A stretch of DNA of 64,000 bases from Acinetobacter seifertii (GTDB lineage: Bacteria > Pseudomonadota > Gammaproteobacteria > Pseudomonadales > Moraxellaceae), in assembly GCF_000368065.1 (NCBI RefSeq), contig NZ_KB851200.1, positions 2,039,204-2,103,203 on the forward strand, written 5' to 3'. How positions within the stretch are numbered: position 1 is the stretch's first letter; the number at the start of each line of letters is the position of its first letter. Under the pieces are notes generated by a model. That model was not told the origin of the DNA. It ran no database searches and worked only from the letters and a program-made list of their open reading frames with translations. Of this stretch, positions 19,809-29,304 are shown in pieces. A program made the translations under genes and the position numbers.

Positions 19809-20717
19809 TTAGAAATAGCCTTCTTGCTTTTTCTTTTCCATTGAGCCTGCTTCATCATGGTCAATCATACGACCTTGACGCTCAGAACTTGTTGCCAATA
19901 ACATTTCCTGAATAATTTCTGGCAATGTATCAGCTTCAGACTCGACTGCACCTGTTAATGGGTAACAGCCAAGCGTACGGAAACGTACAGACTTCATTTG
20001 TGGAACTTCACCCTCTTTTAAGCGCATGCGTTCATCATCCACCATAATGAGCGTACCACTACGCTCAACTACTGGACGAACAGCAGAGAAATAAAGAGGA
20101 ACAATTTGAATATTTTCTAAATAGATATATTGCCAGATATCTAACTCTGTCCAGTTAGATAAAGGGAATACACGAATACTTTCGCCTTTGTTTACTTTAC
20201 CGTTGTAAAGGTTCCAAAGTTCAGGACGTTGGTTTTTAGGGTCCCAACGATGCTTACTATCACGGAATGAATACACACGCTCTTTCGCACGTGATTTTTC
20301 TTCGTCACGGCGCGCACCACCAAAAGCAGCATCAAATTGATATTTATCCAAAGCCTGTTTTAAAGCTTGGGTTTTCATAATATCTGTATATTTTGAGCTA
20401 CCGTGATCAAATGGATTAATCCCTGCTTCACGGCCTTCTTTATTTTGATGAACAATTAAATCAAAGCCATGAGTTTTTGCCATGTTATCGCGAAACGCGA
20501 TCATGTCTTTAAACTTCCAACCTGTATCAACATGTAATAAAGGGAAAGGAAGTTTTGCAGGATAAAATGCTTTTAATGCAAGATGAAGCATCACAGCCGA
20601 ATCTTTACCAATTGAGTAAAGCATGACTGGATTTTCAAATTCTGCTGCAACTTCACGAATAATATGAATACTTTCAGCTTCAAGTTGCTTGAGATGTGTA
20701 AGTCTTGATTCAGTCAT
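19809..20717 (-). CDS. cysD: Sulfate adenylyltransferase subunit 2
   Basis: Catalytic PP-loop subunit of ATP sulfurylase in assimilatory sulfate reduction. Seen: PP-loop-like [13 protein letters not shown] near residue 35, [16 protein letters not shown], and the C-terminal [23 protein letters not shown] (ending shared with E. coli CysD). The ATG at 20717 gives 302 aa, exactly the E. coli length, with AGGG seven bases before it; a GTG two codons upstream is less likely. The start overlaps the end of a 32-codon ORF by eight bases, suggesting translational coupling. Confidence 0.96.
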   Translation of the reverse strand: MTESRLTHLKQLEAESIHIIREVAAEFENPVMLYSIGKDSAVMLHLALKAFYPAKLPFPLLHVDTGWKFKDMIAFRDNMAKTHGFDLIVHQNKEGREAGINPFDHGSSKYTDIMKTQALKQALDKYQFDAAFGGARRDEEKSRAKERVYSFRDSKHRWDPKNQRPELWNLYNGKVNKGESIRVFPLSNWTELDIWQYIYLENIQIVPLYFSAVRPVVERSGTLIMVDDERMRLKEGEVPQMKSVRFRTLGCYPLTGAVESEADTLPEIIQEMLLATSSERQGRMIDHDEAGSMEKKKQEGYF

Positions 20718-20808
20718 GAACACGCCCTTCTCTATCCATTTTGCCCATAAAATCTAGAAGTGGTATTAAACCACCACTTAGAAGACCATGTGGAGGAACG
20801 AGTGCCAT
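20710..20808 (-). CDS. Short leader ORF (32 aa) translationally coupled to cysD
   Basis: Too short for usual gene finders. It starts at ATG 20808, with GGAG five bases upstream (ideal spacing), and ends in TGA overlapping the cysD start by eight bases. The peptide begins [14 protein letters not shown] and continues through PLLDF to REGRVHD. The beginning LVPPHG resembles the N-terminal PPHGG signature of single-chain ATP sulfurylases (Sat), which catalyse the same reaction as CysDN. It may be a coupling peptide, an attenuating leader or a real small subunit. The sequence also holds an AAGTGGT/ACCACTT hairpin. Resemblance to Sat is my inference. Confidence 0.6.
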   Translation of the reverse strand: MALVPPHGLLSGGLIPLLDFMGKMDREGRVHD

Positions 20809-21045
20809 AACAACTCCAATTTTTCGTGATAAATAATCCAACCACAAGCCCTTTATGAGGCTTATAGCATTAGTTATGCATTATAGTGATTTAAAACTGT
20901 TTTCTTTTGCTTGTTTTTTCATATTGATATTCAAATTCATCATATATATGTAAAATACTGATTTGCATAACTCACCTGTCTATCGTAGCTAGCATTATTA
21001 GTTGAAGCAAATCACGATCTCATCTTTAGATTTCTTTAAATACAA

Positions 21046-21075
21046 TAAAAAAGAGAAGCCATTTTAGCTTCTCTC
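21046..21075 (-). terminator. Intrinsic terminator of wzi
   Basis: On the minus strand AGAGAAGC / GCTTCTCT stem followed by a run of six T, 23 bases after the wzi stop. Confidence 0.88.
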
Positions 21076-21097
21076 TTGCTATAGCACTATTTAATAA

Positions 21098-22555
21098 TTA
21101 GAAACCAAACATTTTACGCTCTAATGGAATTTCAATACCAATAGATGCACCTGAGTCATTACCTTCTAGGTCAGAGTCACTAATCCAACCATTAATTTTT
21201 AATGGAAGATCTGGTTTGATGTAATGTGTCCAAGTTAAATCAAGTGCTTTGATTTTATCTTCTTTAGGGAAGGCTTTATTAATTGCAAGATTAGACTCAT
21301 TCACCTTAACAACCATTGCACGGCCACTTAAGCGATTCATCGTGTCAAAGCGAATATCACCACCGACAGAGTACATTTGACCATCACCACCAATTGCATG
21401 CCCTAGAGGGAAACCATGCTGATAATAACCGTCAGTATATTGATGATGACTATATGAAATGCCTTTTACATCGCCATTAGTACGCGTATCTGCCCATTCA
21501 GCATAAAGTTGGTAAGGCATATTTTTAACAATTGAAGAATAATCAGCACCAGCTAAATACATTTTTTTCGATGGTAAGTAACCTGCTTCGTCTTCACCAA
21601 TGTATTGTCCATAAACACTGACTGGAATATTAAATAAAGGTTGTAGGTGTAAGCGAGCATCAAAACCAGCTAACTGGTTAGACGGATTATCTACACCAAT
21701 ACAATCAGTGTTTGTACAGCCATTATCTTTACCAATAATTGCATTCCAATATGCCTTGAAGCTGTTTGGTTGCCCATCACCACCAATCTGAAGTGTACGT
21801 GAAGCACCTAACTCCAAAGCTGGAACTGGACGTGCAGTTACACGCATCCCCAATAATTTAGCATTAGGAACAGCCTTATAGTCATCTAACTGACCTGCAA
21901 ATAATTGGTATTGCCAAGGCCCAATCCAAGACAACCATTTATTTTCAAATGCATCTTGTACAGCTCGTTGCATGGTTACCCCATAAACGGGACGACTCGC
22001 ATCACCACGGATTAAGCTGCCATCATGTCCAGGTCCCCACCACGTTGGAATTTGACCTGCAACAACCCACTGATTCCAGAGCTTGCCAGCAACATACGAA
22101 CCTTCTACATTCACATCATGCCCACTATCAATTTGTGGATCTTTTTCAGCGTTTACACGAATTTTTGCGTCCCAATTTTCACCGCCCGCATTAAACTCTA
22201 CAGAACCTTCATACTGTGATTTATGATTATTTCCAAATGCTTGAGGAATATCTTTGATATCTGTTCCTGCAAAAGCACCTACTTTAACTGTATCGTTATC
22301 TGCTTTTAATGCATTAAGAACTGAATTAATAACTTTTTGTTGAGCTGGATGAGTTACTTTAGCCTGAGAGAGTGCGCGCTGAATTTCATCACCGCTTAAA
22401 GGCCAAGTAGAAGTGCTGATGTTAATAACACCTTGTTGATTCAACCAATTTAAATCTGTACGCAAATCATCATTATTAAGCACCAAACCTTGGGCAAAAA
22501 CAGCTGAAGAGGCAGCTGTTAATAATGCAATTGAAAGTGTTTTTCTTAAAAACAT
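21098..22555 (-). CDS. Capsule assembly Wzi family outer-membrane protein
   Basis: Outer-membrane beta-barrel of the Wzi family, which anchors group 1-type capsule to the cell surface. The ATG at 22555 gives a clean signal peptide MFLRKTLSIALLTAASSAVFAQG; an upstream start at 22618 would bury it. Seen: an N-terminal helical plug (DLNWLNQQGVINISTSTWPLSGDEI), then repeated barrel strands, GQIPTWWGPGHDGSLI, and a C-terminus ending in Phe (ERKMFGF) as outer-membrane insertion signal. 485 aa. Outside the capsule locus, monocistronic, with its own terminator. Confidence 0.9.
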   Translation of the reverse strand: MFLRKTLSIALLTAASSAVFAQGLVLNNDDLRTDLNWLNQQGVINISTSTWPLSGDEIQRALSQAKVTHPAQQKVINSVLNALKADNDTVKVGAFAGTDIKDIPQAFGNNHKSQYEGSVEFNAGGENWDAKIRVNAEKDPQIDSGHDVNVEGSYVAGKLWNQWVVAGQIPTWWGPGHDGSLIRGDASRPVYGVTMQRAVQDAFENKWLSWIGPWQYQLFAGQLDDYKAVPNAKLLGMRVTARPVPALELGASRTLQIGGDGQPNSFKAYWNAIIGKDNGCTNTDCIGVDNPSNQLAGFDARLHLQPLFNIPVSVYGQYIGEDEAGYLPSKKMYLAGADYSSIVKNMPYQLYAEWADTRTNGDVKGISYSHHQYTDGYYQHGFPLGHAIGGDGQMYSVGGDIRFDTMNRLSGRAMVVKVNESNLAINKAFPKEDKIKALDLTWTHYIKPDLPLKINGWISDSDLEGNDSGASIGIEIPLERKMFGF

Positions 22556-22700
22556 GTCAGCACAATTCTCAAAGTTATTTATGAGCAACACATTAATTTT
22601 TTTATCACAAATTTGCAATTGTTAAACTGTGCAATTACATTTTTTAACGTGGTCTTAAGTTTTCTATAACTTTAGTGTTTTTTATATATAAATAGTGAAT

Positions 22701-22728
22701 AAAAAAGGCAGTATAAACTGCCTTTTTG
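22701..22728 (-). terminator. Intrinsic terminator of lysS
   Basis: Stem AAAAAGGCAGT / ACTGCCTTTTT, loop ATAA; 17 bases downstream of the lysS stop on the minus strand. Confidence 0.92.
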
Positions 22729-22744
22729 TACTTTGAAGATTAAA

Positions 22745-24274
22745 TTAACCTTCTTTACGACGCATATGCGGGAATAAAATTACATCACGAATACTTGGCG
22801 CATCAGCAAAAAGCATAACCAAACGGTCAATACCAATACCTTCACCAGCTGTTGGAGGTAAACCGTATTCAAGCGCTTCAACAAACTCTGCATCGTAATG
22901 CATTGCTTCGTCATCGCCCGCATCTTTTTCAGCAACCTGAGCTTGGAAACGCTCTGCCTGATCAATTGGGTCATTTAACTCGCTAAAGCCATTTGCCAAT
23001 TCACGTCCGCCGATGAAAAACTCAAAACGATCGGTAATGTGCGGATTATCATCATTACGACGAGCAAGTGGAGACGTTTCCGCTGGATATTCAGTAATAA
23101 AGGTAGGTTGACGCAGTTTAGTTTCAACTGTTTCTTCAAATACGATTGTTTGAAGTTTACCTAAACCAAAACCAGGTTTAACTTGCTCTTTTAATTCCTC
23201 ACGCACAAATTTTGCAAGGAACTCACGATCACCAACGTTTTCTGGGGTGAACTGAGGGTTATTCTCTAAAATGGCATCAAACATAGAGATTTTCTTGAAT
23301 GGCCCTTTAAAACTAAACACTTCACCTTGATAAGGCACATCAGTCGTACCTAAAATATCAAGAGCTAGCTTTTCAAGCATGTTTTCAGTTAAAGCCATCA
23401 AGTCTTTATAATCAGCATATGCCTGATAAAACTCGATCATTGTAAATTCAGGGTTATGACGTGTTGACACCCCTTCATTACGGAAGTTACGGTTAATTTC
23501 AAACACACGCTCAAAACCACCAACAACCAAACGCTTTAAGTAAAGCTCAGGTGCGATACGCAAGAATAGCGGCATATCTAAAGCATTGTGATGCGTTTCA
23601 AACGGACGTGCAGATGCACCACCCGGAATTACATGCATCATTGGCGTTTCGACTTCCATGAAACGCTCATTTGTTAAAAATGCACGAATACCTGCAACAA
23701 CTTTGGCACGAATTTCAAAAGTCTTACGAGTTTCTTCATTCACGATTAAGTCGAGGTAACGCTTACGGTACTTAACTTCTGTATCGTTCAAACCATGAAA
23801 TTTATCTGGTAACGGACGAAGCGATTTTGTAAGAAGCTCAAAGCTTTCAAGGTGTACATATAAGTCACCTTTGCCAGAACGACCAATATAACCTTCAGCA
23901 GCAATAATATCGCCTAGGTCCAAACCTTTAATGGTCTCAAGAATATCTTTTGGTAAACCTTTACGGTCAACATATAACTGGATACGCCCAGTCATATCTT
24001 GGATTACCATGAAAGAACCACGGTTTAACATGACACGGCCAGCAACTTTTACATAGACATGTTCAGCACTTTCAATTTGTTCTTTCGACTGATCTTTAAA
24101 TTGTTCTTGTAAATCGGCAGCGTAGTGTTCACGTTTAAATGTATTTGGCCAAGGACTCTTTCCAGTATCCTTTGCAACATCTTGGATTTGCTTTAATTTG
24201 GCATGACGCTGTGCGATTAAATCGTTTTCGGAAATAGTTGGTTCAGAAGTCGATTGAGCGTTTTGTTGCGTCAT
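22745..24274 (-). CDS. lysS: Lysyl-tRNA synthetase (class II)
   Basis: Charges tRNA-Lys with lysine. Seen: an N-terminal OB-fold anticodon-binding domain (about residues 65-175, [12 protein letters not shown]), class II motif 2 [18 protein letters not shown], and motif 3 [13 protein letters not shown] near residue 480. 509 aa is typical. It is followed by a terminator and stands alone; prfB, the usual neighbour in enterobacteria, is absent. Confidence 0.98.
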   Translation of the reverse strand: MTQQNAQSTSEPTISENDLIAQRHAKLKQIQDVAKDTGKSPWPNTFKREHYAADLQEQFKDQSKEQIESAEHVYVKVAGRVMLNRGSFMVIQDMTGRIQLYVDRKGLPKDILETIKGLDLGDIIAAEGYIGRSGKGDLYVHLESFELLTKSLRPLPDKFHGLNDTEVKYRKRYLDLIVNEETRKTFEIRAKVVAGIRAFLTNERFMEVETPMMHVIPGGASARPFETHHNALDMPLFLRIAPELYLKRLVVGGFERVFEINRNFRNEGVSTRHNPEFTMIEFYQAYADYKDLMALTENMLEKLALDILGTTDVPYQGEVFSFKGPFKKISMFDAILENNPQFTPENVGDREFLAKFVREELKEQVKPGFGLGKLQTIVFEETVETKLRQPTFITEYPAETSPLARRNDDNPHITDRFEFFIGGRELANGFSELNDPIDQAERFQAQVAEKDAGDDEAMHYDAEFVEALEYGLPPTAGEGIGIDRLVMLFADAPSIRDVILFPHMRRKEG

Positions 24275-24480
24275 CTCTGCCTCGATTAAGTAAAAATTAA
24301 GTGCTATATCCTAACAGATTGCGGGAGTTTTTCGAAAGATTTCAACAAAACAAAAATGAAAAAAGTCAAACCACTCACACTAAATCAGTATTCAATGACG
24401 AAAATTACTTAGACCAATCGCTAAGATCATTTTTTTTTGCTTTAAGTAAAATATAAAAAAATCCAAATGACCTCGATATT

Positions 24481-24503
24481 AAAAGGCTTTTTTGCCTTTT
24501 ATT
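24481..24503 (+). terminator. Weak hairpin AAAAGGC/GCCTTTT before the YqiA-like gene
   Basis: AAAAGGC at 24481-24487 pairs with GCCTTTT at 24494-24500 around a T6 loop. It lies 27 bp before the ATG and is not clearly behind any gene, so it may stop readthrough or be a leader hairpin. Confidence 0.35.
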
Positions 24504-24529
24504 TTATCCATGAGATTGTGTAGTAAATA

Positions 24530-25018
24530 ATGAAAATTCTATTTTTACATGGCTTGGATTCTTCTCGTGAATCAACAAAGTTCCATGCCATCTTGCATCC
24601 TGAAAAATTTTGTATTGATGTTGATTATCGAAACCTAAGCTACTCTTCAGTTAAAGATTTTTATCACCAAGCGATCGAAACAATTAAACCTGACTTATTG
24701 GTTGGACATAGTCTTGGCGGCTACTGGGCATTGAAAACAGCCGCTCAACATAAATTAGCGGTGATTGTTGCTAACCCAAGCCTTAATCCTAGTTTTCGTA
24801 ATGATTACCCTCACCTTTGTGATGAGGATCTTGATCACTCTCATCCTAAAATGGCTTATTTAGAATTAGGAGACGAGCAACTTGATATGTATCAAGTACA
24901 GGAAAAGCTTTCACCTTATATGACAGTAGAAACATATGACGGAGGCCATCATCGTCTTGCTTATCCTTCTCGTCTCAATGATCTGATTTCTAAAATTCAT
25001 AAAAAATACTTTGCCTAA
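24530..25018 (+). CDS. YqiA-like alpha/beta-fold hydrolase
   Basis: Small cytosolic esterase-like hydrolase of the YqiA/UPF0227 type. Seen: MKILFLHGLDSS (oxyanion region), nucleophile elbow GHSLGG near residue 62, and C-terminal GGHHRL with the catalytic histidine. 162 aa, short for alpha/beta hydrolases but right for this group. No signal peptide. Substrate unknown. It converges with the SRPBCC gene. Confidence 0.82.
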   Translation: MKILFLHGLDSSRESTKFHAILHPEKFCIDVDYRNLSYSSVKDFYHQAIETIKPDLLVGHSLGGYWALKTAAQHKLAVIVANPSLNPSFRNDYPHLCDEDLDHSHPKMAYLELGDEQLDMYQVQEKLSPYMTVETYDGGHHRLAYPSRLNDLISKIHKKYFA

Positions 25019-25040
25019 ACAACTAACTGAGTAAGATGAA

Positions 25041-25481
25041 CTAGCTCCCTTCAGCAATATGTTTTACAACTTCAAAACCTTGAATAAAGCCACTTTTTAA
25101 CATACCGATATATTCAGGTAAGGTGGCCAATTCAACTTTTAAAGTGGTAGTATTCCCATTTTGGCTTAAAAAATATTTTTCTAGCGAACCACTCCAGCCC
25201 TTCACCTCTTCACTTTCTAAGTCTTCCTTACCCTCTTTAATCATTCCTAAATGTTTAAAAATTAGCACTTCAGGCTTTTTCATTTCTTCAATGGTCGAAA
25301 CCATTCCATTTCCTTCTCCGTCTAGAAAATATGTTTTACCACCAATTTTCCAGTCAGTACGCATTGAAGAATCCGGCGCAAAGAATTTCGTCCATGCATT
25401 ATATGTCTCGCTATTCCAGAGTACGTTCCATACTTTTTCTATAGGCGCGTTAATCTCTACTTCATATACTAGAATTTCCAT
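25041..25481 (-). CDS. SRPBCC (AHSA1/START-like) domain protein
   Basis: Small soluble protein with the SRPBCC hydrophobic-pocket fold. Seen: EINAPIEKVWNVLWNSETYNAW at the start (typical of AHSA1-type domains), ending with GFEVVKHIAEG. The ATG at 25481 has AAGGAAG six bases upstream; a TTG two codons further is less likely. 146 aa. Ligand and role unknown. Confidence 0.82.
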   Translation of the reverse strand: MEILVYEVEINAPIEKVWNVLWNSETYNAWTKFFAPDSSMRTDWKIGGKTYFLDGEGNGMVSTIEEMKKPEVLIFKHLGMIKEGKEDLESEEVKGWSGSLEKYFLSQNGNTTTLKVELATLPEYIGMLKSGFIQGFEVVKHIAEGS

Positions 25482-25923
25482 ACTCAACTTCCTTATCTCT
25501 GTTACTCAAGTATTCAACAAACTTTATCGCTTTATATAAATATCAATTTATCTGTCCATTTATTAATCAGCTTATGTTTTTAAGAACTTTATTTATATAA
25601 ATGCTTTGTTCTTTTTGTAACCCTTCATATCACTGAAAACCTTATTAGATTAATAAGTGAATAAAAAAATATGATTTATTATGTATTTATGTTGAAGTTT
25701 TGCCTAAATAACCAGTTATTTGTCTCGATATGCCATTCATCTTTGCTTACGAATGATTAAACTCCCTTATGTGCTTTACTTTAAATGTAGAACTGCGTAA
25801 AAATTTGATACCCGATCAAAGCTACATTAGTTATTATTGAACGGATCGTAGTTACATTATTAATAGATGGAATAGTTTTACTGAAAGGCAGCTTTGAGCA
25901 AACTTATCAGTGCGGAGAGTCTC
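25482..25923. other. 442-bp intergenic region upstream of rubA
   Basis: AT-rich. No convincing ORF. Holds a perfect CTTATTA/TAATAAG inverted repeat at 25641-25657 and, nearer to rubA, two imperfect 16-bp direct repeats (listed separately). The rubA promoter should lie here. Confidence 0.6.
25814..25859 (+). promoter_or_regulatory. Direct repeat of 16 bp, 30 bp apart, upstream of rubA
   Basis: GATCAAAGCTACATTA at 25814-25829 and GATCGTAGTTACATTA at 25844-25859 match at 13 of 16 positions and are 30 bp apart, close to three helical turns. The site ends 65 bp before the rubA ATG, so an activator site is plausible. Confidence 0.45.
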
Positions 25924-26088
25924 ATGAAAAAATATCAATGTATCGTTTGTGGATGGATTTACGATGAAGCAGAAGGTTGGCCACAAGACGGCATTGCAGC
26001 TGGAACAAAATGGGAAGATATCCCTGATGATTGGACTTGCCCTGATTGTGGCGTTTCAAAAGCTGACTTTGAAATGATCGAAATCTAA
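25924..26088 (+). CDS. rubA: Rubredoxin
   Basis: Small iron-sulfur electron carrier feeding electrons to alkane hydroxylase from rubredoxin reductase. The ATG at 25924 is preceded by GGAGAG, giving 54 aa; ORF extension upstream is unneeded. Seen: two CxxC-type knuckles, C6/C9 (CIVCGW) and C39/C42 (CPDCG), binding one iron, with [14 protein letters not shown]. In Acinetobacter the rubA-rubB pair is constitutive and separate from alkM, which is not in this window. Confidence 0.97.
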   Translation: MKKYQCIVCGWIYDEAEGWPQDGIAAGTKWEDIPDDWTCPDCGVSKADFEMIEI

Positions 26089-26099
26089 TGTCTTAAATG

Positions 26100-26129
26100 A
26101 AAAGGCCATGATTTACATGGTCTTTTTTT
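26100..26129 (+). terminator. Partial terminator between rubA and rubB
   Basis: Stem AAGGCCATG / CATGGTCTT (one G-T wobble), loop ATTTA, seven T. It may set a higher level of rubA than of rubB. Confidence 0.75.
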
Positions 26130-26181
26130 ATATATCACCAATCACCGTATTAAATGAACAATTCTAATTCTGGAGAAAAAA

Positions 26182-27363
26182 ATGCATCCAATCGTCATTA
26201 TCGGATCAGGCATGGCGGGTTATACCTTAGCACGTGAGTTCCGTAAGCTTAACCCAGAGCAAGAACTTGTGATGATTTGTGCGGATGATGCGGTGAACTA
26301 TGCAAAACCAACGTTATCTAATGCCTTTGCAGGTAAAAAAGCACCAGAGCAAATTCCGTTAGGTGATGCCGCAAAAATGAGTGCACAGCTCAATATGCGT
26401 ATTGAAACTTTTACATGGGTGAAAGAAATTTTAGCTGAGCGTCATGAGCTTGTTCTGGAAAAAGATGGTGTTGTTTCTCAACAACCCTATTCAAAATTAA
26501 TTTTGGCTATTGGTGCCAACCCGATTCGTCTTGCAATTGCAGGAGATGGCAGTGATGACATTCATGTAGTGAACTCACTAATTGACTATCGTACCTTCCG
26601 CGAAAACCTTGCTCAACGTAAAGATAAACGTGTTGTAATTTTGGGTGCTGGTTTAATCGGTTGTGAATTTGCCAATGACTTACTTCATAGTGAATATGAT
26701 GTAACGGTAATTGATTTAGCACCTCAACCATTGGGTCGTTTATTACCGTCACACATTGCTTCAGCATTCCAAGAAAATCTTGAAGAAGCTGGAGTTAAAT
26801 TTGCATTAGGCACTACCGTTGAAAAAGTAAGTAAAATCAATAACGGTGAAGATTACGCAGTTACATTAGCAAATGGTCAAACTTTAGTTGCTGATATCGT
26901 ACTTTCAGCAATTGGCCTACAACCAAATATTTCTCTTGCTCAAAGCGCAAATATTCAAACCAGCCGTGGTGTAATTACCAATAGCTTGCTTGAAACGAAT
27001 CAAGCAGATATTTATGCGATTGGTGACTGTGCAGAAGTGAACGGTACCCTGCTTCCTTATGTAATGCCAATTATGCAGCAAGCGCGTGCTCTAGCAAAAA
27101 CATTAAGCGGCCAACAGACAAATGTACATTATCCTGCAATGCCAGTTGCGGTAAAAACCCCGGCTGCACCACTTACAGTTTTACCGGCACCAGTTGATGT
27201 CGATGTAAATTGGGAAACTGAAGAATTCGACGATGGTATGCTTGCCAAAGCACTTGATAATGACGGAACATTACGTGGTTTCGTATTGTTAGGTGCGACA
27301 GCAGGCAAGCAACGTTTAACTTTAACTAAGCTTGTTCCAGATCTTATTCCTGCCCAAGCATAA
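26182..27363 (+). CDS. rubB: Rubredoxin-NAD(+) reductase
   Basis: FAD flavoprotein that transfers electrons from NADH to rubredoxin for alkane hydroxylation. Seen: FAD site IIGSGMAGYTLAREF at the N-terminus, a central NAD site VVILGAGLIGCEFANDL, and the second FAD motif IYAIGDCAEV. 393 aa matches the Acinetobacter enzyme. GGAG seven bases upstream of the ATG. Second gene of the rubA-rubB-estB-oxyR cluster. Confidence 0.96.
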   Translation: MHPIVIIGSGMAGYTLAREFRKLNPEQELVMICADDAVNYAKPTLSNAFAGKKAPEQIPLGDAAKMSAQLNMRIETFTWVKEILAERHELVLEKDGVVSQQPYSKLILAIGANPIRLAIAGDGSDDIHVVNSLIDYRTFRENLAQRKDKRVVILGAGLIGCEFANDLLHSEYDVTVIDLAPQPLGRLLPSHIASAFQENLEEAGVKFALGTTVEKVSKINNGEDYAVTLANGQTLVADIVLSAIGLQPNISLAQSANIQTSRGVITNSLLETNQADIYAIGDCAEVNGTLLPYVMPIMQQARALAKTLSGQQTNVHYPAMPVAVKTPAAPLTVLPAPVDVDVNWETEEFDDGMLAKALDNDGTLRGFVLLGATAGKQRLTLTKLVPDLIPAQA

Positions 27364-27373
27364 AGTTTAAATT

Positions 27374-27399
27374 AGGAATACTCGTTACAGAGTATTCCT
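27374..27399 (+). other. Intercistronic hairpin between rubB and estB
   Basis: Perfect 10-bp stem AGGAATACTC / GAGTATTCCT with loop GTTACA. No T tract follows, so it is more likely an mRNA stability element than a terminator. Confidence 0.5.
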
Positions 27400-27415
27400 T
27401 TAAGGTATGAATAAC

Positions 27416-28360
27416 ATGAATAGCGCCTTACAATTTAGTATTTCACCCTACACTCCTTTTATGCAGGAAACCAAAGTCAACTTAGGCAACGGTATTGAAT
27501 TGCATGTAGAAGTAGGTGGAAAACCAGAACACCCGACCATTTTGCTGATTATGGGCTTAGGTGCTCAAATGCTATTTTGGCCGGACTTTTTCTGTAAATC
27601 GCTCATTGATCAAGGTTTTCGTGTTATTCGTTTTGATAACCGTGATATTGGCCTTTCTTCAAAAGTTCGTCATCAGGGTAAACGTTTAAATACCATGAAG
27701 TTGATGGGACGTTTTGCTTTAGGGTTAAGTAATCAGGGCGCACCTTATACATTGTATGATATGGCTGACGACGTATCGATGCTTCTTGACCGTTTAGGTG
27801 TAAGTAAGACTCATGTAGTCGGTGCATCAATGGGCGGTATGATTGCCCAAATTCTTGCTGCAAAATATCCAGAAAAAGTAGAAAAGTTAGGTTTGATGTT
27901 TACAAGTAACAATCAACCGTTTTTACCCCCACCGTTTCCTAAACAGCTTTTAAGTTTGATTGGCAAACCAGAATCACGTGATGAAGAAGGGATTGTTAAT
28001 CACAGCTTAAAATTATTCCAGTTAATTGGTTCTCCTGGTTATATTAACCATATTGAAGCCGTTCAAACCGCACGAAAACTTTATCAACGTAGCTATTATC
28101 CTGCTGGTGTACTTCAACAGTTTTTAGCAATATTATGTACAGGTTCCTTACTGCAACTGGACCGTGAAATTAAGCAACCCACAATAGTCTTACATGGCTC
28201 TCGTGATCGCTTACTTCCACCGAGCCACGGTAAGGCTGTAGCAAAAGCAATTTCCGGTGCTAAGTTTGAATTAATTGATGGAATGGGGCATGATATCCCT
28301 GCCCATTTTATTCCACAGCTTAGCGGTTTATTTGCGCATCATTTTAAATCATCATACTAG
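27416..28360 (+). CDS. estB: Alpha/beta hydrolase (EstB-type esterase)
   Basis: Esterase of the alpha/beta-hydrolase fold, occupying the position of estB in the Acinetobacter rubAB-estB-oxyR cluster. Seen: HVEVGGKPEHPTILLIMGLGAQ, the nucleophile elbow GASMGGMIAQ, LHGSRDRLLPP with the acidic residue, and GMGHDIP with the catalytic histidine. AAGG lies ten bases before ATG 27416; an ATG three codons upstream sits directly on that site. 314 aa. Natural substrate unknown. Confidence 0.88.
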   Translation: MNSALQFSISPYTPFMQETKVNLGNGIELHVEVGGKPEHPTILLIMGLGAQMLFWPDFFCKSLIDQGFRVIRFDNRDIGLSSKVRHQGKRLNTMKLMGRFALGLSNQGAPYTLYDMADDVSMLLDRLGVSKTHVVGASMGGMIAQILAAKYPEKVEKLGLMFTSNNQPFLPPPFPKQLLSLIGKPESRDEEGIVNHSLKLFQLIGSPGYINHIEAVQTARKLYQRSYYPAGVLQQFLAILCTGSLLQLDREIKQPTIVLHGSRDRLLPPSHGKAVAKAISGAKFELIDGMGHDIPAHFIPQLSGLFAHHFKSSY

Positions 28361-28366
28361 GACACT

Positions 28367-29275
28367 ATGGCTGCATTACCCTCACTAAGACAGCTATCAT
28401 ATTTAGTTACGTTGTCGGAAACTTTGCATTTTACTGAAGCAGCACGTCGCTCTTTTGTTACCCAATCGACTTTATCGGGCGGCATTATGGAGCTAGAAAG
28501 GCTACTAGGTGGCGTTCTGGTTGAACGTGACCGTCAGAATGTGCGTTTAACGCCATTAGGTGAGCAAGTCGTTGCTCGAGCCCGTGTATTGCTAGCAGAT
28601 GCTCAGGATTTAATGCGTTTAAGCCGTGAAATGAGTGAACCATTAACTGGTGATCTTCATTTGGGTGTTATTCCAACCATTGCACCTTTTATCCTGACAC
28701 GGTTACTTGATGAAGTGCATCACCAATTACCAAAAATTCAGTTGCATTTACATGAAGCTCAAAGCGAGAAAATTGTAGAGCGATTAGAGCATGGTAATTT
28801 GGACATGATCGTTCTTGCACTACCTTTTGACACAAGAAGTCTAAAAGTAGCTGAAATTTCAAAAGAAAATTTGTATCTCGTTTGCAGTAAACAAGATACA
28901 AATGCGCTTCAAGCAAACTCTCTAGATGACCTCGATTTGTCACGACTGATTTTACTTGAAGAAGGCCATTGCTTACGTGACCACGTATTAAGTGCGTGTC
29001 CAATTGGTGAGCGTAAAAACGATAATCGTTTAAAAGCAAGTTCATTACCTACCTTAGTTGAGATGGTGTCTTCTAATTTAGGTTTTACGCTTTTACCAGA
29101 AATCGCAATTGAAAATAGTATGATCAAGTTTAATGATCAGATTACTGCAAAACCAATTGAAGATGCACCAAGTCGTACTCTGGCACTCGTTACACGTAAA
29201 AGTACACCACTACAAAGCGAATTTGATGTACTCCTGCAAATCATGCAGAAAATCACAACAAATTTACATGAATAA
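28367..29275 (+). CDS. oxyR: Hydrogen peroxide-inducible regulator OxyR
   Basis: LysR-type peroxide sensor activating catalase and peroxidase genes. Seen: N-terminal helix-turn-helix LHFTEAARRSFVTQSTLS, and redox pair C202 (EEGHCLRDH) and C211, spaced nine residues as in E. coli C199/C208. 302 aa. AGGA four bases before the ATG, six bases after the estB stop, so it is transcribed with the cluster. A UUCG terminator follows. Confidence 0.96.
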   Translation: MAALPSLRQLSYLVTLSETLHFTEAARRSFVTQSTLSGGIMELERLLGGVLVERDRQNVRLTPLGEQVVARARVLLADAQDLMRLSREMSEPLTGDLHLGVIPTIAPFILTRLLDEVHHQLPKIQLHLHEAQSEKIVERLEHGNLDMIVLALPFDTRSLKVAEISKENLYLVCSKQDTNALQANSLDDLDLSRLILLEEGHCLRDHVLSACPIGERKNDNRLKASSLPTLVEMVSSNLGFTLLPEIAIENSMIKFNDQITAKPIEDAPSRTLALVTRKSTPLQSEFDVLLQIMQKITTNLHE

Positions 29276-29301
29276 AAAAAGGAGTCTTCGGACTCCTTTT
29301 T
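29276..29301. terminator. Bidirectional terminator after oxyR
   Basis: Stem AAAAAGGAGTC / GACTCCTTTTT capped by a TTCG tetraloop; also lies behind the convergent SPOR gene. Confidence 0.95.
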
Positions 29302-29304
29302 CTT

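Noticed and set aside
24481..24503. Terminator of lysS or leader attenuator
   Set aside because: lysS is on the opposite strand and there is no gene on the plus strand just before it; kept as a weak hairpin only.
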